Below are positions 47,201 to 61,000 of a stretch of 64,000 nucleotides of DNA, piece after piece. How positions within the stretch are numbered: the first letter of the stretch is position 1; every line of letters begins with the position of its first letter. Position numbers and translations under genes: made by a program. The notes below the pieces were generated by a model. That model was not told the DNA's origin, did no database searches, and was given only the letters and a program-made list of their open reading frames with translations. Source of the DNA: Limanda limanda (taxonomy: Eukaryota > Chordata > Actinopteri > Pleuronectiformes > Pleuronectidae); assembly GCF_963576545.1 (NCBI RefSeq), contig NW_026870395.1, positions 1 to 64,000 of the forward strand. The letters are read 5' to 3'.

Positions 47201-50200
47201 ACTTGCAAGTCTCTCCGACCTTCACAAAAAAAGTTATTCAAGAATATCTCTTTCTCCTATGTGCTTTCATCCCTAACCCTAACCCTAACCCTTCCGAAAG
47301 TCGGAGAAGCTCAAGGATGGTACCGATCGATGCGCGCTACCCCATTTAGTGGGGGTAGAGCCTACTTGCAAGTCTCTCCGACCTTCACAAAAAAAGTTAT
47401 TCAAGAATATCTCTTTCTCCTATGTGCTTTCATCCCTAACCCTAACCCTAACCCTTCCGAAAGTCGGAGAAGCTCAAGGATGGTACCGATCGATGCGCGC
47501 TACCCCATTTAGTGGGGGTAGAGCCTACTTGCAAGTCTCTCCGACCTTCACAAAAAAAGTTATTCAAGAATATCTCTTTCTCCTATGTGCTTTCATCCCT
47601 AACCCTAACCCTAACCCTTCCGAAAGTCGGAGAAGCTCAAGGATGGTACCGATCGATGTGCGCAACCCCATTTAGTGGGGGTAGAGCCTACTTGCAAGTC
47701 TCTCCGACCTTCACAAAAAAAGTTATTCAAGAATATCTCCTCAGATTTGGGGGAATTTCGTCGGTCGACCTCTTTCGAAGGTCGTACAAGCTCGGGGATG
47801 GTACCAATCGATCCGCAGGACCCAAATTAGTCCAGATGCAACCACTTTCCAAGTCTCTCCGACCTTCACAAAAAAAGTTATTCAAGAATATCTCTTTCTC
47901 CTATGTGCTTTCATCCCTAACCCTAACCCTAACCCTTCCGAAAGTCGGAGAAGCTCAAGGATGGTACCGATCGATGTGCGCTACCCCATTTAGTGGGGGT
48001 AGAGCCTACTTGCAAGTCTCTCCGACCTTCACAAAAAAAGTTATTCAAGAATATCTCTTTCTCCTATGTGCTTTCATCCCTAACCCTAACCCTAACCCTT
48101 CCAAAAGTCGGAGAAGCTCAAGGAAGGTACCGATCGATGTGAGCTACCCCATTTAGTGGGGGTAGAGCCTACTTGCAAGTCTCTCCGACCTTCACAAAAA
48201 AAGTTATTCAAGAATATCTCTTTCTCCTATGTGCTTTCATCCCTAACCCTAACCCTAACCCTTCCGAAAGTCGGAGAAGCTCAAGGATGGTACCGATCGA
48301 TGCGCGCTACCCCATTTAGTGGGGGTAGAGCCTACTTGCAAGTCTCTCCGACCTTCACAAAAAAAGTTATTCAAGAATATCTCTTTCTCCTATGTGCTTT
48401 CATCCCTAACCCTAACCCTAACCCTTCCGAAAGTCGGAGAAGCTCAAGGATGGTACCGATCGATGCGCGCTACCCCATTTAGTGGGGGTAGAGCCTACTT
48501 GCAAGTCTCTCCGACCTTCACAAAAAAAGTTATTCAAGAATATCTCTTTCTCCTATGTGCTTTCATCCCTAACCCTAACCCTAACCCTTCCGAAAGTCGG
48601 AGAAGCTCAAGGATGGTACCGATCGATGTGTGCAACCCCATTTAGTGGGGGTAGAGCCTACTTGCAAGTCTCTCCGACCTTCACAAAAAAAGTTATTCAA
48701 GAATATCTCCTCAGATTTGGGGGAATTTCGTCGGTCGACCTCTTTCGAAGGTCGTACAAGCTCGGGGATGGTACCAATCGATCCGCAGGACCCAAATTAG
48801 TGCAGATGCAACCACTTTCCAAGTCTCTCCGACCTTCACAAAAAAAGTTATTCAAGAATATCTCTTTCTCCTATGTGCTTTCATCCCTAACCCTAACCCT
48901 AACCCTTCCGAAAGTCGGAGAAGCTCAAGGATGGTACTGATCGATGCGCGCTACCCCATTTAGTGGGGGTAGAGCCTACTTGCAAGTCTCTCCGACCTTC
49001 ACAAAAAAAGTTATTCAAGAATATCTCTTTCTCCTATGTGCTTTCATCCCTAACCCTAACCCTAACCCTTCCGAAAGTCGGAGAAGCTCAAGGATGGTAC
49101 CGATCGATGCGCGCAACCCCATTTAGTGGGGGTAGAGCCTACTTGCAAGTCTCTCCGACCTTCACAAAAAAAGTTATTCAAGAATATCTCCTCAGATTTG
49201 GGGGAATTTCGTCGGTCGACCTCTTCCGAAGGTCGTACAAGCTCGGGGATGGTACCAATCGATCCGCAGGACCCAAATTAGTCCAGATGCAACCACTTTC
49301 CAAGTCTCTCCGACCTTCACAAAAAAAGTTATTCAAGAATATCTCTTTCTCCTATGTGCTTTCATCCCTAACCCTAACCCTAACCCTTCCGAAAGTCGGA
49401 GAAGCTCAAGGATGGTACCGATCGATGCGCGCTACCCCATTTAGTGGGGGTAGAGCCTACTTGCAAGTCTCTCCGACCTTCACAAAAAAAGTTATTCAAG
49501 AATATCTCTTTCTCCTATGTGCTTTCATCCCTAACCCTAACCCTAACCCTTCCGAAAGTCGGAGAAGCTCAAGGATGGTACCGATCGATGTGCGCAACCC
49601 CATTTAGTGGGGGTAGAGCCTACTTGCAAGTCTCTCCGACCTTCACAAAAAAAGTTATTCAAGAATATCTCCTCAGATTTGGGGGAATTTCGTCGGTCGA
49701 CCTCTTTCGAAGGTCGTACAAGCTCGGGGATGGTACCAATCGATCCGCAGGACCCAAATTAGTCCAGATGCAACCACTTTCCAAGTCTCTCCGACCTTCA
49801 CAAAAAAAGTTATTCAAGAATATCTCTTTCTCCTATGTGCTTTCATCCCTAACCCTAACCCTTCCGAAAGTCGGAGAAGCTCAAGGATGGTACCGATCGA
49901 TGCGCGCTACCCCATTTAGTGGGGGTAGAGCCTACTTGCAAGTCTCTCCGACCTTCACAAAAAAAGTTATTCAAGAATATCTCTTTCTCCTATGTGCTTT
50001 CATCCCTAACCCTAACCCTAACCCTTCCGAAAGTCGGAGAAGCTCAAGGATGGTACCGATCGATGCGCGCAACCCCATTTAGTGGGGGTAGAGCCTACTT
50101 GCAAGTCTCTCCGACCTTCACAAAAAAAGTTATTCAAGAATATCTCCTCAGATTTGGGGGAATTTCATCGGTCGACCTCTTCCGAAGGTCGTACAAGCTC

Positions 50201-53200
50201 GGGGATGGTACCAATCGATCCGCAGGACCCAAATTAATCCAGATGCAACCACTTTCCAAGTCTCTCCGACCTTCACAAAAAAAGTTATTCAAGAATATCT
50301 CTTTCTCCTATGTGCTTTCATCCCTAACCCTAACCCTAACCCTTCCGAAAGTCGGAGAAGCTCAAGGATGGTACCGATCGATGCGCGCTACCCCATTTAG
50401 TGGGGGTAGAGCCTACTTGCAAGTCTCTCCGACCTTCACAAAAAAAGTTATTCAAGAATATCTCTTTCTCCTATGTGCTTTCATCCCTAACCCTAACCCT
50501 AACCCTTCCGAAAGTCGGAGAAGCTCAAGGATGGTACCGATCGATGCGCGCAACCCCATTTAGTGGGGGTAGAGCCTACTTGCAAGTCTCTCCGACCTTC
50601 ACAAAAAAAGTTATTCAAGAATATCTCCTCAGATTTGGGGGAATTTCGTCGGTCGACCTCTTTCGAAGGTCGTACAAGCTCGGGGATGGTACCAATCGAT
50701 CCGCAGGACCCAAATTAGTCCAGATGCAACCACTTTCCAAGTCTCTCCGACCTTCACAAAAAAAGTTATTCAAGAATATCTCTTTCTCCTATGTGCTTTC
50801 ATCCCTAACCCTAACCCTAACCCTTCCGAAAGTCGGAGAAGCTCAAGGATGGTACCGATCGATGTGCGCTACCCCATTTAGTGGGGGTAGAGCCTACTTG
50901 CAAGTCTCTCCGACCTTCACAAAAAAAGTTATTCAAGAATATCTCTTTCTCCTATGTGCTTTCATCCCTAACCCTAACCCTAACCCTTCCGAAAGTCGGA
51001 GAAGCTCAAGGAAGGTACCGATCGATGTGAGCTACCCCATTTAGTGGGGGTAGAGCCTACTTGCAAGTCTCTCCGACCTTCACAAAAAAAGTTATTCAAG
51101 AATATCTCTTTCTCCTATGTGCTTTCATCCCTAACCCTAACCCTAACCCTTCCGAAAGTCGGAGAAGCTCAAGGATGGTAACGATCGATGCGCGCAACCC
51201 CATTTAGTGGGGGTAGAGCCTACTTGCAAGTCTCTCCGACCTTCACAAAAAAAGTTATTCAAGAATATCTCCTCAGATTTGGGGGAATTTCGTCGGTCGA
51301 CCTCTTCCGAAGGTCGTACAAGCTCGGGGATGGTACCAATCGATCAGCAGGACCCAAATTAGTCCAGATGCAACCACTTTCCAAGTCTCTCCGACCTTCA
51401 CAAAAAAAGTTATTCAAGAATATCTCTTTCTCCTATGTGCTTTCATCCCTAACCCTAACCCTAACCCTTCCGAAAGTCGGAGAAGCTCAAGGATGGTACC
51501 AATCGATGCGCGCTACCCCATTTAGTGGGGGTAGAGCCTACTTGCAAGTCTCTCCGACCTTCACAAAAAAAGTTATTCAAGAATATCTCTTTCTCCTATG
51601 TGCTTTCATCCCTAACCCTAACCCTAACCCTTCCGAAAGTCGGAGAAGCTTAAGGATGGTACCGATCGATGCGCGCAACCCCATTTAGTGGGGGTAGAGC
51701 CTACTTGCAAGTCTCTCCGACCTTCACAAAAAAAGTTATTCAAGAATATCTCCTCAGATTTGGGGGAATTTCGTCGGTCGACCTCTTCCGAAGGTCGTAC
51801 AAGCTCGGGGATGGTACCAATCGATCCGCAGGACCCAAATTAGTCCAGATGCAACCACTTTCCAAGTCTCTCCGACCTTCACAAAAAAAGTTATTCAAGA
51901 ATATCTCTTTCTCCTATGTGCTTTCATCCCTAACCCTAACCCTAATCCTTCCGAAAGTCGGAGAAGCTCAAGGATGGTACCGATCGATGTGCGCTACCCC
52001 ATTTAGTGGGGGTAGAGCCTACTTGCAAGTCTCTCCGACCTTCACAAAAAAAGTTATTCAAGAATATCTCTTTCTCCTATGTGCTTTCATCCCTAACCCT
52101 AACCCTAACCCTTCCGAAAGTCGGAGAAGCTCAAGGATGGTACCGATCGATGCGCGCTACCCCATTTAGTGGGGGTAGAGCCTACTTGCAAGTCTCTCCG
52201 ACCTTCACAAAAAAAGTTATTCAAGAATATCTCTTTCTCCTATGTGCTTTCATCCCTAACCCTAACCCTAACCCTTCCGAAAGTCGGAGAAGCTCAAGGA
52301 TGGTACCGATCGATGCGCGCTACCCCATTTAGTGGGGGTAGAGCCTACTTGCAAGTCTCTCCGACCTTCACAAAAAAAGTTATTCAAGAATATCTCTTTC
52401 TCCTATGTGCTTTCATCCCTAACCCTAACCCTAACCCTTCCGAAAGTCGGAGAAGCTCAAGGAAGGTACCGATCGATGTGAGCTACCCCATTTAGTGGGG
52501 GTAGAGCCTACTTGCAAGTCTCTCCGACCTTCACAAAAAAAGTTATTCAAGAATATCTCTTTCTCCTATGTGCTTTCATCCCTAACCCTAACCCTAACCC
52601 TTCCGAAAGTCGGAGAAGCTCAAGGATGGTACCGATCGATGCGCGCTACCCCATTTAGTGGGGGTAGAGCCTACTTGCAAGTCTCTCCGACCTTCACAAA
52701 AAAAGTTATTCAAGAATATCTCTTTCTCCTATGTGCTTTCATCCCTAACCCTAACCCTAACCCTTCCGAAAGTCGGAGAAGCTCAAGGATGGTACCGATC
52801 GATGCGCGCTACCCCATTTAGTGGGGGTAGAGCCTACTTGCAAGTCTCTCCGACCTTCACAAAAAAAGTTATTCAAGAATATCTCTTTCTCCTATGTGCT
52901 TTCATCCCTAACCCTAACCCTAACCCTTCCGAAAGTCGGAGAAGCTCAAGGATGGTACCGATCGATGTGCGCAACCCCATTTAGTGGGGGTAGAGCCTAC
53001 TTGCAAGTCTCTCCGACCTTCACAAAAAAAGTTATTCAAGAATATCTCCTCAGATTTGGGGGAATTTCGTCGGTCGACCTCTTTCGAAGGTCGTACAAGC
53101 TCGGGGATGGTACCAATCGATCCGCAGGACCCAAATTAGTCCAGATGCAACCACTTTCCAAGTCTCTCCGACCTTCACAAAAAAAGTTATTCAAGAATAT

Positions 53201-54401
53201 CTCTTTCTCCTATGTGCTTTCATCCCTAACCCTAACCCTAACCCTTCCGAAAGTCGGAGAAGCTCAAGGATGGTACCGATCGATGTGCGCTACCCCATTT
53301 AGTGGGGGTAGAGCCTACTTGCAAGTCTCTCCGACCTTCACAAAAAAAGTTATTCAAGAATATCTCTTTCTCCTATGTGCTTTCATCCCTAACCCTAACC
53401 CTAACCCTTCCAAAAGTCGGAGAAGCTCAAGGAAGGTACCGATCGATGTGAGCTACCCCATTTAGTGGGGGTAGAGCCTACTTGCAAGTCTCTCCGACCT
53501 TCACAAAAAAAGTTATTCAAGAATATCTCTTTCTCCTATGTGCTTTCATCCCTAACCCTAACCCTAACCCTTCCGAAAGTCGGAGAAGCTCAAGGATGGT
53601 ACCGATCGATGCGCGCTACCCCATTTAGTGGGGGTAGAGCCTACTTGCAAGTCTCTCCGACCTTCACAAAAAAAGTTATTCAAGAATATCTCTTTCTCCT
53701 ATGTGCTTTCATCCCTAACCCTAACCCTAACCCTTCCGAAAGTCGGAGAAGCTCAAGGATGGTACCGATCGATGCGCGCTACCCCATTTAGTGGGGGTAG
53801 AGCCTACTTGCAAGTCTCTCCGACCTTCACAAAAAAAGTTATTCAAGAATATCTCTTTCTCCTATGTGCTTTCATCCCTAACCCTAACCCTAACCCTTCC
53901 GAAAGTCGGAGAAGCTCAAGGATGGTACCGATCGATGTGTGCAACCCCATTTAGTGGGGGTAGAGCCTACTTGCAAGTCTCTCCGACCTTCACAAAAAAA
54001 GTTATTCAAGAATATCTCCTCAGATTTGGGGGAATTTCGTCGGTCGACCTCTTTCGAAGGTCGTACAAGCTCGGGGATGGTACCAATCGATCCGCAGGAC
54101 CCAAATTAGTGCAGATGCAACCACTTTCCAAGTCTCTCCGACCTTCACAAAAAAAGTTATTCAAGAATATCTCTTTCTCCTATGTGCTTTCATCCCTAAC
54201 CCTAACCCTAACCCTTCCGAAAGTCGGAGAAGCTCAAGGATGGTACTGATCGATGCGCGCTACCCCATTTAGTGGGGGTAGAGCCTACTTGCAAGTCTCT
54301 CCGACCTTCACAAAAAAAGTTATTCAAGAATATCTCTTTCTCCTATGTGCTTTCATCCCTAACCCTAACCCTAACCCTTCCGAAAGTCGGAGAAGCTCAA
54401 G
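41218..54401 (+). repeat. Long duplication of 1-13,184 (offset 41,217)
   Basis: Every unit start here equals a unit start in 1-13,184 plus 41,217, and the markers coincide: CTGCAGGTCC (972/42,189), AAAAAACG, CAGGGATGG and CAAAGATGG heads, GTGAGC heads, CCAAAAG, GTGTGC, CATCGG, the short dimer D8357s/D49574s, and the single-copy-type change TTAATCC. I found no discordant marker, so the copies look very young. It includes one full 5,309-bp higher-order copy (47,153-52,461) and the start of another. The left edge coincides with the window edge, so the true extent is unknown. Confidence 0.9.
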
Positions 54402-55031
54402 GATGGTACCGATCGATGCGCGCAACCCCATTTAGTGGGGGTAGAGCCTACTTGCAAGTCTCTCCGACCTTCACAAAAAAAGTTATTCAAGAATATCTCC
54501 TCAGATTTGGGGGAATTTCGTCGGTCGACCTCTTCCGAAGGTCGTACAAGCTCGGGGATGGTACCAATCGATCCGCAGGACCCAAATTAGTCCAGATGCA
54601 ACCACTTTCCAAGTCTCTCCGACCTTCACAAAAAAAGTTATTCAAGAATATCTCTTTCTCCTATGTGCTTTCATCCCTAACCCTAACCCTTCCGAAAGTC
54701 GGAGAAGCTCAAGGATGGTACCGATCGATGCGCGCAACCCCATTTAGTGGGGGTAGAGCCTACTTGCAAGTCTCTCCGACCTTCACAAAAAAAGTTATTC
54801 AAGAATATCTCCTCAGATTTGGGGGAATTTCGTCGGTCGACCTCTTCCAAAGGTCGTACAAGCTCGGGGATGGTACCAATCGATCCGCAGGACCCAAATT
54901 AGTCCAGATGCAACCACTTTCCAAGTCTCTCCGACCTTCACAAAAAAAGTTATTCAAGAATATCTCTTTCTCCTATGTGCTTTCATCCCTAACCCTAACC
55001 CTAACCCTTCCGAAAGTCGGAGAAGCTCAAG
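54402..55031 (+). repeat. Rearrangement junction between duplicated segments
   Basis: D54402s starts like D13185 but ends with a two-repeat telomere tract, which D13185 lacks. It is followed directly by D54714, a dimer with GCGCAACC and CTTCCAAAGG. That combination is otherwise seen only at 17,993, 18,949 and their right-hand copies, each also preceded by a two-repeat unit. M55032 then resumes the order of M11082. Thus at least two switches of template occur within about 0.6 kb, and the net effect is an extra 2,733 bp relative to the left copy. Confidence 0.78.
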
Positions 55032-58000
55032 GATGGTACCGATCGATGCGCGCTACCCCATTTAGTGGGGGTAGAGCCTACTTGCAAGTCTCTCCGACCT
55101 TCACAAAAAAAGTTATTCAAGAATATCTCTTTCTCCTATGTGCTTTCATCCCTAACCCTAACCCTAACCCTTCCGAAAGTCGGAGAAGCTCAAGGAAGGT
55201 ACCGATCGATGTGAGCTACCCCATTTAGTGGGGGTAGAGCCTACTTGCAAGTCTCTCCGACCTTCACAAAAAAAGTTATTCAAGAATATCTCTTTCTCCT
55301 ATGTGCTTTCATCCCTAACCCTAACCCTAACCCTTCCGAAAGTCGGAGAAGCTCAAGGATGGTACCGATCGATGCGCGCTACCCCATTTAGTGGGGGTAG
55401 AGCCTACTTGCAAGTCTCTCCGACCTTCACAAAAAAAGTTATTCAAGAATATCTCTTTCTCCTATGTGCTTTCATCCCTAACCCTAACCCTAACCCTTCC
55501 GAAAGTCGGAGAAGCTCAAGGATGGTACCGATCGATGCGCGCTACCCCATTTAGTGGGGGTAGAGCCTACTTGCAAGTCTCTCCGACCTTCACAAAAAAA
55601 GTTATTCAAGAATATCTCTTTCTCCTATGTGCTTTCATCCCTAACCCTAACCCTAACCCTTCCGAAAGTCGGAGAAGCTCAAGGATGGTACCGATCGATG
55701 TGCGCAACCCCATTTAGTGGGGGTAGAGCCTACTTGCAAGTCTCTCCGACCTTCACAAAAAAAGTTATTCAAGAATATCTCCTCAGATTTGGGGGAATTT
55801 CGTCGGTCGACCTCTTTCGAAGGTCGTACAAGCTCGGGGATGGTACCAATCGATCCGCAGGACCCAAATTAGTCCAGATGCAACCACTTTCCAAGTCTCT
55901 CCGACCTTCACAAAAAAAGTTATTCAAGAATATCTCTTTCTCCTATGTGCTTTCATCCCTAACCCTAACCCTAACCCTTCCGAAAGTCGGAGAAGCTCAA
56001 GGATGGTACCGATCGATGTGCGCTACCCCATTTAGTGGGGGTAGAGCCTACTTGCAAGTCTCTCCGACCTTCACAAAAAAAGTTATTCAAGAATATCTCT
56101 TTCTCCTATGTGCTTTCATCCCTAACCCTAACCCTAACCCTTCCAAAAGTCGGAGAAGCTCAAGGAAGGTACCGATCGATGTGAGCTACCCCATTTAGTG
56201 GGGGTAGAGCCTACTTGCAAGTCTCTCCGACCTTCACAAAAAAAGTTATTCAAGAATATCTCTTTCTCCTATGTGCTTTCATCCCTAACCCTAACCCTAA
56301 CCCTTCCGAAAGTCGGAGAAGCTCAAGGATGGTACCGATCGATGCGCGCTACCCCATTTAGTGGGGGTAGAGCCTACTTGCAAGTCTCTCCGACCTTCAC
56401 AAAAAAAGTTATTCAAGAATATCTCTTTCTCCTATGTGCTTTCATCCCTAACCCTAACCCTAACCCTTCCGAAAGTCGGAGAAGCTCAAGGATGGTACCG
56501 ATCGATGCGCGCTACCCCATTTAGTGGGGGTAGAGCCTACTTGCAAGTCTCTCCGACCTTCACAAAAAAAGTTATTCAAGAATATCTCTTTCTCCTATGT
56601 GCTTTCATCCCTAACCCTAACCCTAACCCTTCCGAAAGTCGGAGAAGCTCAAGGATGGTACCGATCGATGTGTGCAACCCCATTTAGTGGGGGTAGAGCC
56701 TACTTGCAAGTCTCTCCGACCTTCACAAAAAAAGTTATTCAAGAATATCTCCTCAGATTTGGGGGAATTTCGTCGGTCGACCTCTTTCGAAGGTCGTACA
56801 AGCTCGGGGATGGTACCAATCGATCCGCAGGACCCAAATTAGTGCAGATGCAACCACTTTCCAAGTCTCTCCGACCTTCACAAAAAAAGTTATTCAAGAA
56901 TATCTCTTTCTCCTATGTGCTTTCATCCCTAACCCTAACCCTAACCCTTCCGAAAGTCGGAGAAGCTCAAGGATGGTACTGATCGATGCGCGCTACCCCA
57001 TTTAGTGGGGGTAGAGCCTACTTGCAAGTCTCTCCGACCTTCACAAAAAAAGTTATTCAAGAATATCTCTTTCTCCTATGTGCTTTCATCCCTAACCCTA
57101 ACCCTAACCCTTCCGAAAGTCGGAGAAGCTCAAGGATGGTACCGATCGATGCGCGCAACCCCATTTAGTGGGGGTAGAGCCTACTTGCAAGTCTCTCCGA
57201 CCTTCACAAAAAAAGTTATTCAAGAATATCTCCTCAGATTTGGGGGAATTTCGTCGGTCGACCTCTTCCGAAGGTCGTACAAGCTCGGGGATGGTACCAA
57301 TCGATCCGCAGGACCCAAATTAGTCCAGATGCAACCACTTTCCAAGTCTCTCCGACCTTCACAAAAAAAGTTATTCAAGAATATCTCTTTCTCCTATGTG
57401 CTTTCATCCCTAACCCTAACCCTAACCCTTCCGAAAGTCGGAGAAGCTCAAGGATGGTACCGATCGATGCGCGCTACCCCATTTAGTGGGGGTAGAGCCT
57501 ACTTGCAAGTCTCTCCGACCTTCACAAAAAAAGTTATTCAAGAATATCTCTTTCTCCTATGTGCTTTCATCCCTAACCCTAACCCTAACCCTTCCGAAAG
57601 TCGGAGAAGCTCAAGGATGGTACCGATCGATGTGCGCAACCCCATTTAGTGGGGGTAGAGCCTACTTGCAAGTCTCTCCGACCTTCACAAAAAAAGTTAT
57701 TCAAGAATATCTCCTCAGATTTGGGGGAATTTCGTCGGTCGACCTCTTTCGAAGGTCGTACAAGCTCGGGGATGGTACCAATCGATCCGCAGGACCCAAA
57801 TTAGTCCAGATGCAACCACTTTCCAAGTCTCTCCGACCTTCACAAAAAAAGTTATTCAAGAATATCTCTTTCTCCTATGTGCTTTCATCCCTAACCCTAA
57901 CCCTTCCGAAAGTCGGAGAAGCTCAAGGATGGTACCGATCGATGCGCGCTACCCCATTTAGTGGGGGTAGAGCCTACTTGCAAGTCTCTCCGACCTTCAC

Positions 58001-61000
58001 AAAAAAAGTTATTCAAGAATATCTCTTTCTCCTATGTGCTTTCATCCCTAACCCTAACCCTAACCCTTCCGAAAGTCGGAGAAGCTCAAGGATGGTACCG
58101 ATCGATGCGCGCAACCCCATTTAGTGGGGGTAGAGCCTACTTGCAAGTCTCTCCGACCTTCACAAAAAAAGTTATTCAAGAATATCTCCTCAGATTTGGG
58201 GGAATTTCATCGGTCGACCTCTTCCGAAGGTCGTACAAGCTCGGGGATGGTACCAATCGATCCGCAGGACCCAAATTAATCCAGATGCAACCACTTTCCA
58301 AGTCTCTCCGACCTTCACAAAAAAAGTTATTCAAGAATATCTCTTTCTCCTATGTGCTTTCATCCCTAACCCTAACCCTAACCCTTCCGAAAGTCGGAGA
58401 AGCTCAAGGATGGTACCGATCGATGCGCGCTACCCCATTTAGTGGGGGTAGAGCCTACTTGCAAGTCTCTCCGACCTTCACAAAAAAAGTTATTCAAGAA
58501 TATCTCTTTCTCCTATGTGCTTTCATCCCTAACCCTAACCCTAACCCTTCCGAAAGTCGGAGAAGCTCAAGGATGGTACCGATCGATGCGCGCAACCCCA
58601 TTTAGTGGGGGTAGAGCCTACTTGCAAGTCTCTCCGACCTTCACAAAAAAAGTTATTCAAGAATATCTCCTCAGATTTGGGGGAATTTCGTCGGTCGACC
58701 TCTTTCGAAGGTCGTACAAGCTCGGGGATGGTACCAATCGATCCGCAGGACCCAAATTAGTCCAGATGCAACCACTTTCCAAGTCTCTCCGACCTTCACA
58801 AAAAAAGTTATTCAAGAATATCTCTTTCTCCTATGTGCTTTCATCCCTAACCCTAACCCTAACCCTTCCGAAAGTCGGAGAAGCTCAAGGATGGTACCGA
58901 TCGATGTGCGCTACCCCATTTAGTGGGGGTAGAGCCTACTTGCAAGTCTCTCCGACCTTCACAAAAAAAGTTATTCAAGAATATCTCTTTCTCCTATGTG
59001 CTTTCATCCCTAACCCTAACCCTAACCCTTCCGAAAGTCGGAGAAGCTCAAGGAAGGTACCGATCGATGTGAGCTACCCCATTTAGTGGGGGTAGAGCCT
59101 ACTTGCAAGTCTCTCCGACCTTCACAAAAAAAGTTATTCAAGAATATCTCTTTCTCCTATGTGCTTTCATCCCTAACCCTAACCCTAACCCTTCCGAAAG
59201 TCGGAGAAGCTCAAGGATGGTAACGATCGATGCGCGCAACCCCATTTAGTGGGGGTAGAGCCTACTTGCAAGTCTCTCCGACCTTCACAAAAAAAGTTAT
59301 TCAAGAATATCTCCTCAGATTTGGGGGAATTTCGTCGGTCGACCTCTTCCGAAGGTCGTACAAGCTCGGGGATGGTACCAATCGATCAGCAGGACCCAAA
59401 TTAGTCCAGATGCAACCACTTTCCAAGTCTCTCCGACCTTCACAAAAAAAGTTATTCAAGAATATCTCTTTCTCCTATGTGCTTTCATCCCTAACCCTAA
59501 CCCTAACCCTTCCGAAAGTCGGAGAAGCTCAAGGATGGTACCAATCGATGCGCGCTACCCCATTTAGTGGGGGTAGAGCCTACTTGCAAGTCTCTCCGAC
59601 CTTCACAAAAAAAGTTATTCAAGAATATCTCTTTCTCCTATGTGCTTTCATCCCTAACCCTAACCCTAACCCTTCCGAAAGTCGGAGAAGCTTAAGGATG
59701 GTACCGATCGATGCGCGCAACCCCATTTAGTGGGGGTAGAGCCTACTTGCAAGTCTCTCCGACCTTCACAAAAAAAGTTATTCAAGAATATCTCCTCAGA
59801 TTTGGGGGAATTTCGTCGGTCGACCTCTTCCGAAGGTCGTACAAGCTCGGGGATGGTACCAATCGATCCGCAGGACCCAAATTAGTCCAGATGCAACCAC
59901 TTTCCAAGTCTCTCCGACCTTCACAAAAAAAGTTATTCAAGAATATCTCTTTCTCCTATGTGCTTTCATCCCTAACCCTAACCCTAATCCTTCCGAAAGT
60001 CGGAGAAGCTCAAGGATGGTACCGATCGATGTGCGCTACCCCATTTAGTGGGGGTAGAGCCTACTTGCAAGTCTCTCCGACCTTCACAAAAAAAGTTATT
60101 CAAGAATATCTCTTTCTCCTATGTGCTTTCATCCCTAACCCTAACCCTAACCCTTCCGAAAGTCGGAGAAGCTCAAGGATGGTACCGATCGATGCGCGCT
60201 ACCCCATTTAGTGGGGGTAGAGCCTACTTGCAAGTCTCTCCGACCTTCACAAAAAAAGTTATTCAAGAATATCTCTTTCTCCTATGTGCTTTCATCCCTA
60301 ACCCTAACCCTAACCCTTCCGAAAGTCGGAGAAGCTCAAGGATGGTACCGATCGATGCGCGCTACCCCATTTAGTGGGGGTAGAGCCTACTTGCAAGTCT
60401 CTCCGACCTTCACAAAAAAAGTTATTCAAGAATATCTCTTTCTCCTATGTGCTTTCATCCCTAACCCTAACCCTAACCCTTCCGAAAGTCGGAGAAGCTC
60501 AAGGATGGTACTGGTCGATGCGCGCAACCCCATTTAGTGGGGGTAGAGCCTACTTGCAAGTCTCTCCGACCTTCACAAAAAAAGTTATTCAAGAATATCT
60601 CCTCAGATTTGGGGGAATTTCGTCGGTCGACCTCTTCCGAAGGTCGTACAAGCTCGGGGATGGTACCAATCGATCCGCAGGACCCAAATTAGTCCAGATG
60701 CAACCACTTTCCAAGTCTCTCCGACCTTCACAAAAAAAGTTATTCAAGAATATCTCTTTCTCCTATGTGCTTTCATCCCTAACCCTAATCCTTCCGAAAG
60801 TCGGAGAAGCTCAAGGATGGTACCGATCGATGTGCGCTACCCCATTTAGTGGGGGTAGAGCCTACTTGCAAGTCTCTCCGACCTTCACAAAAAAAGTTAT
60901 TCAAGAATATCTCTTTCTCCTATGTGCTTTCATCCCTAACCCTAACCCTAACCCTTCCGAAAGTCGGAGAAGCTCAAGGATGGTAACGATCGATGCGCGC

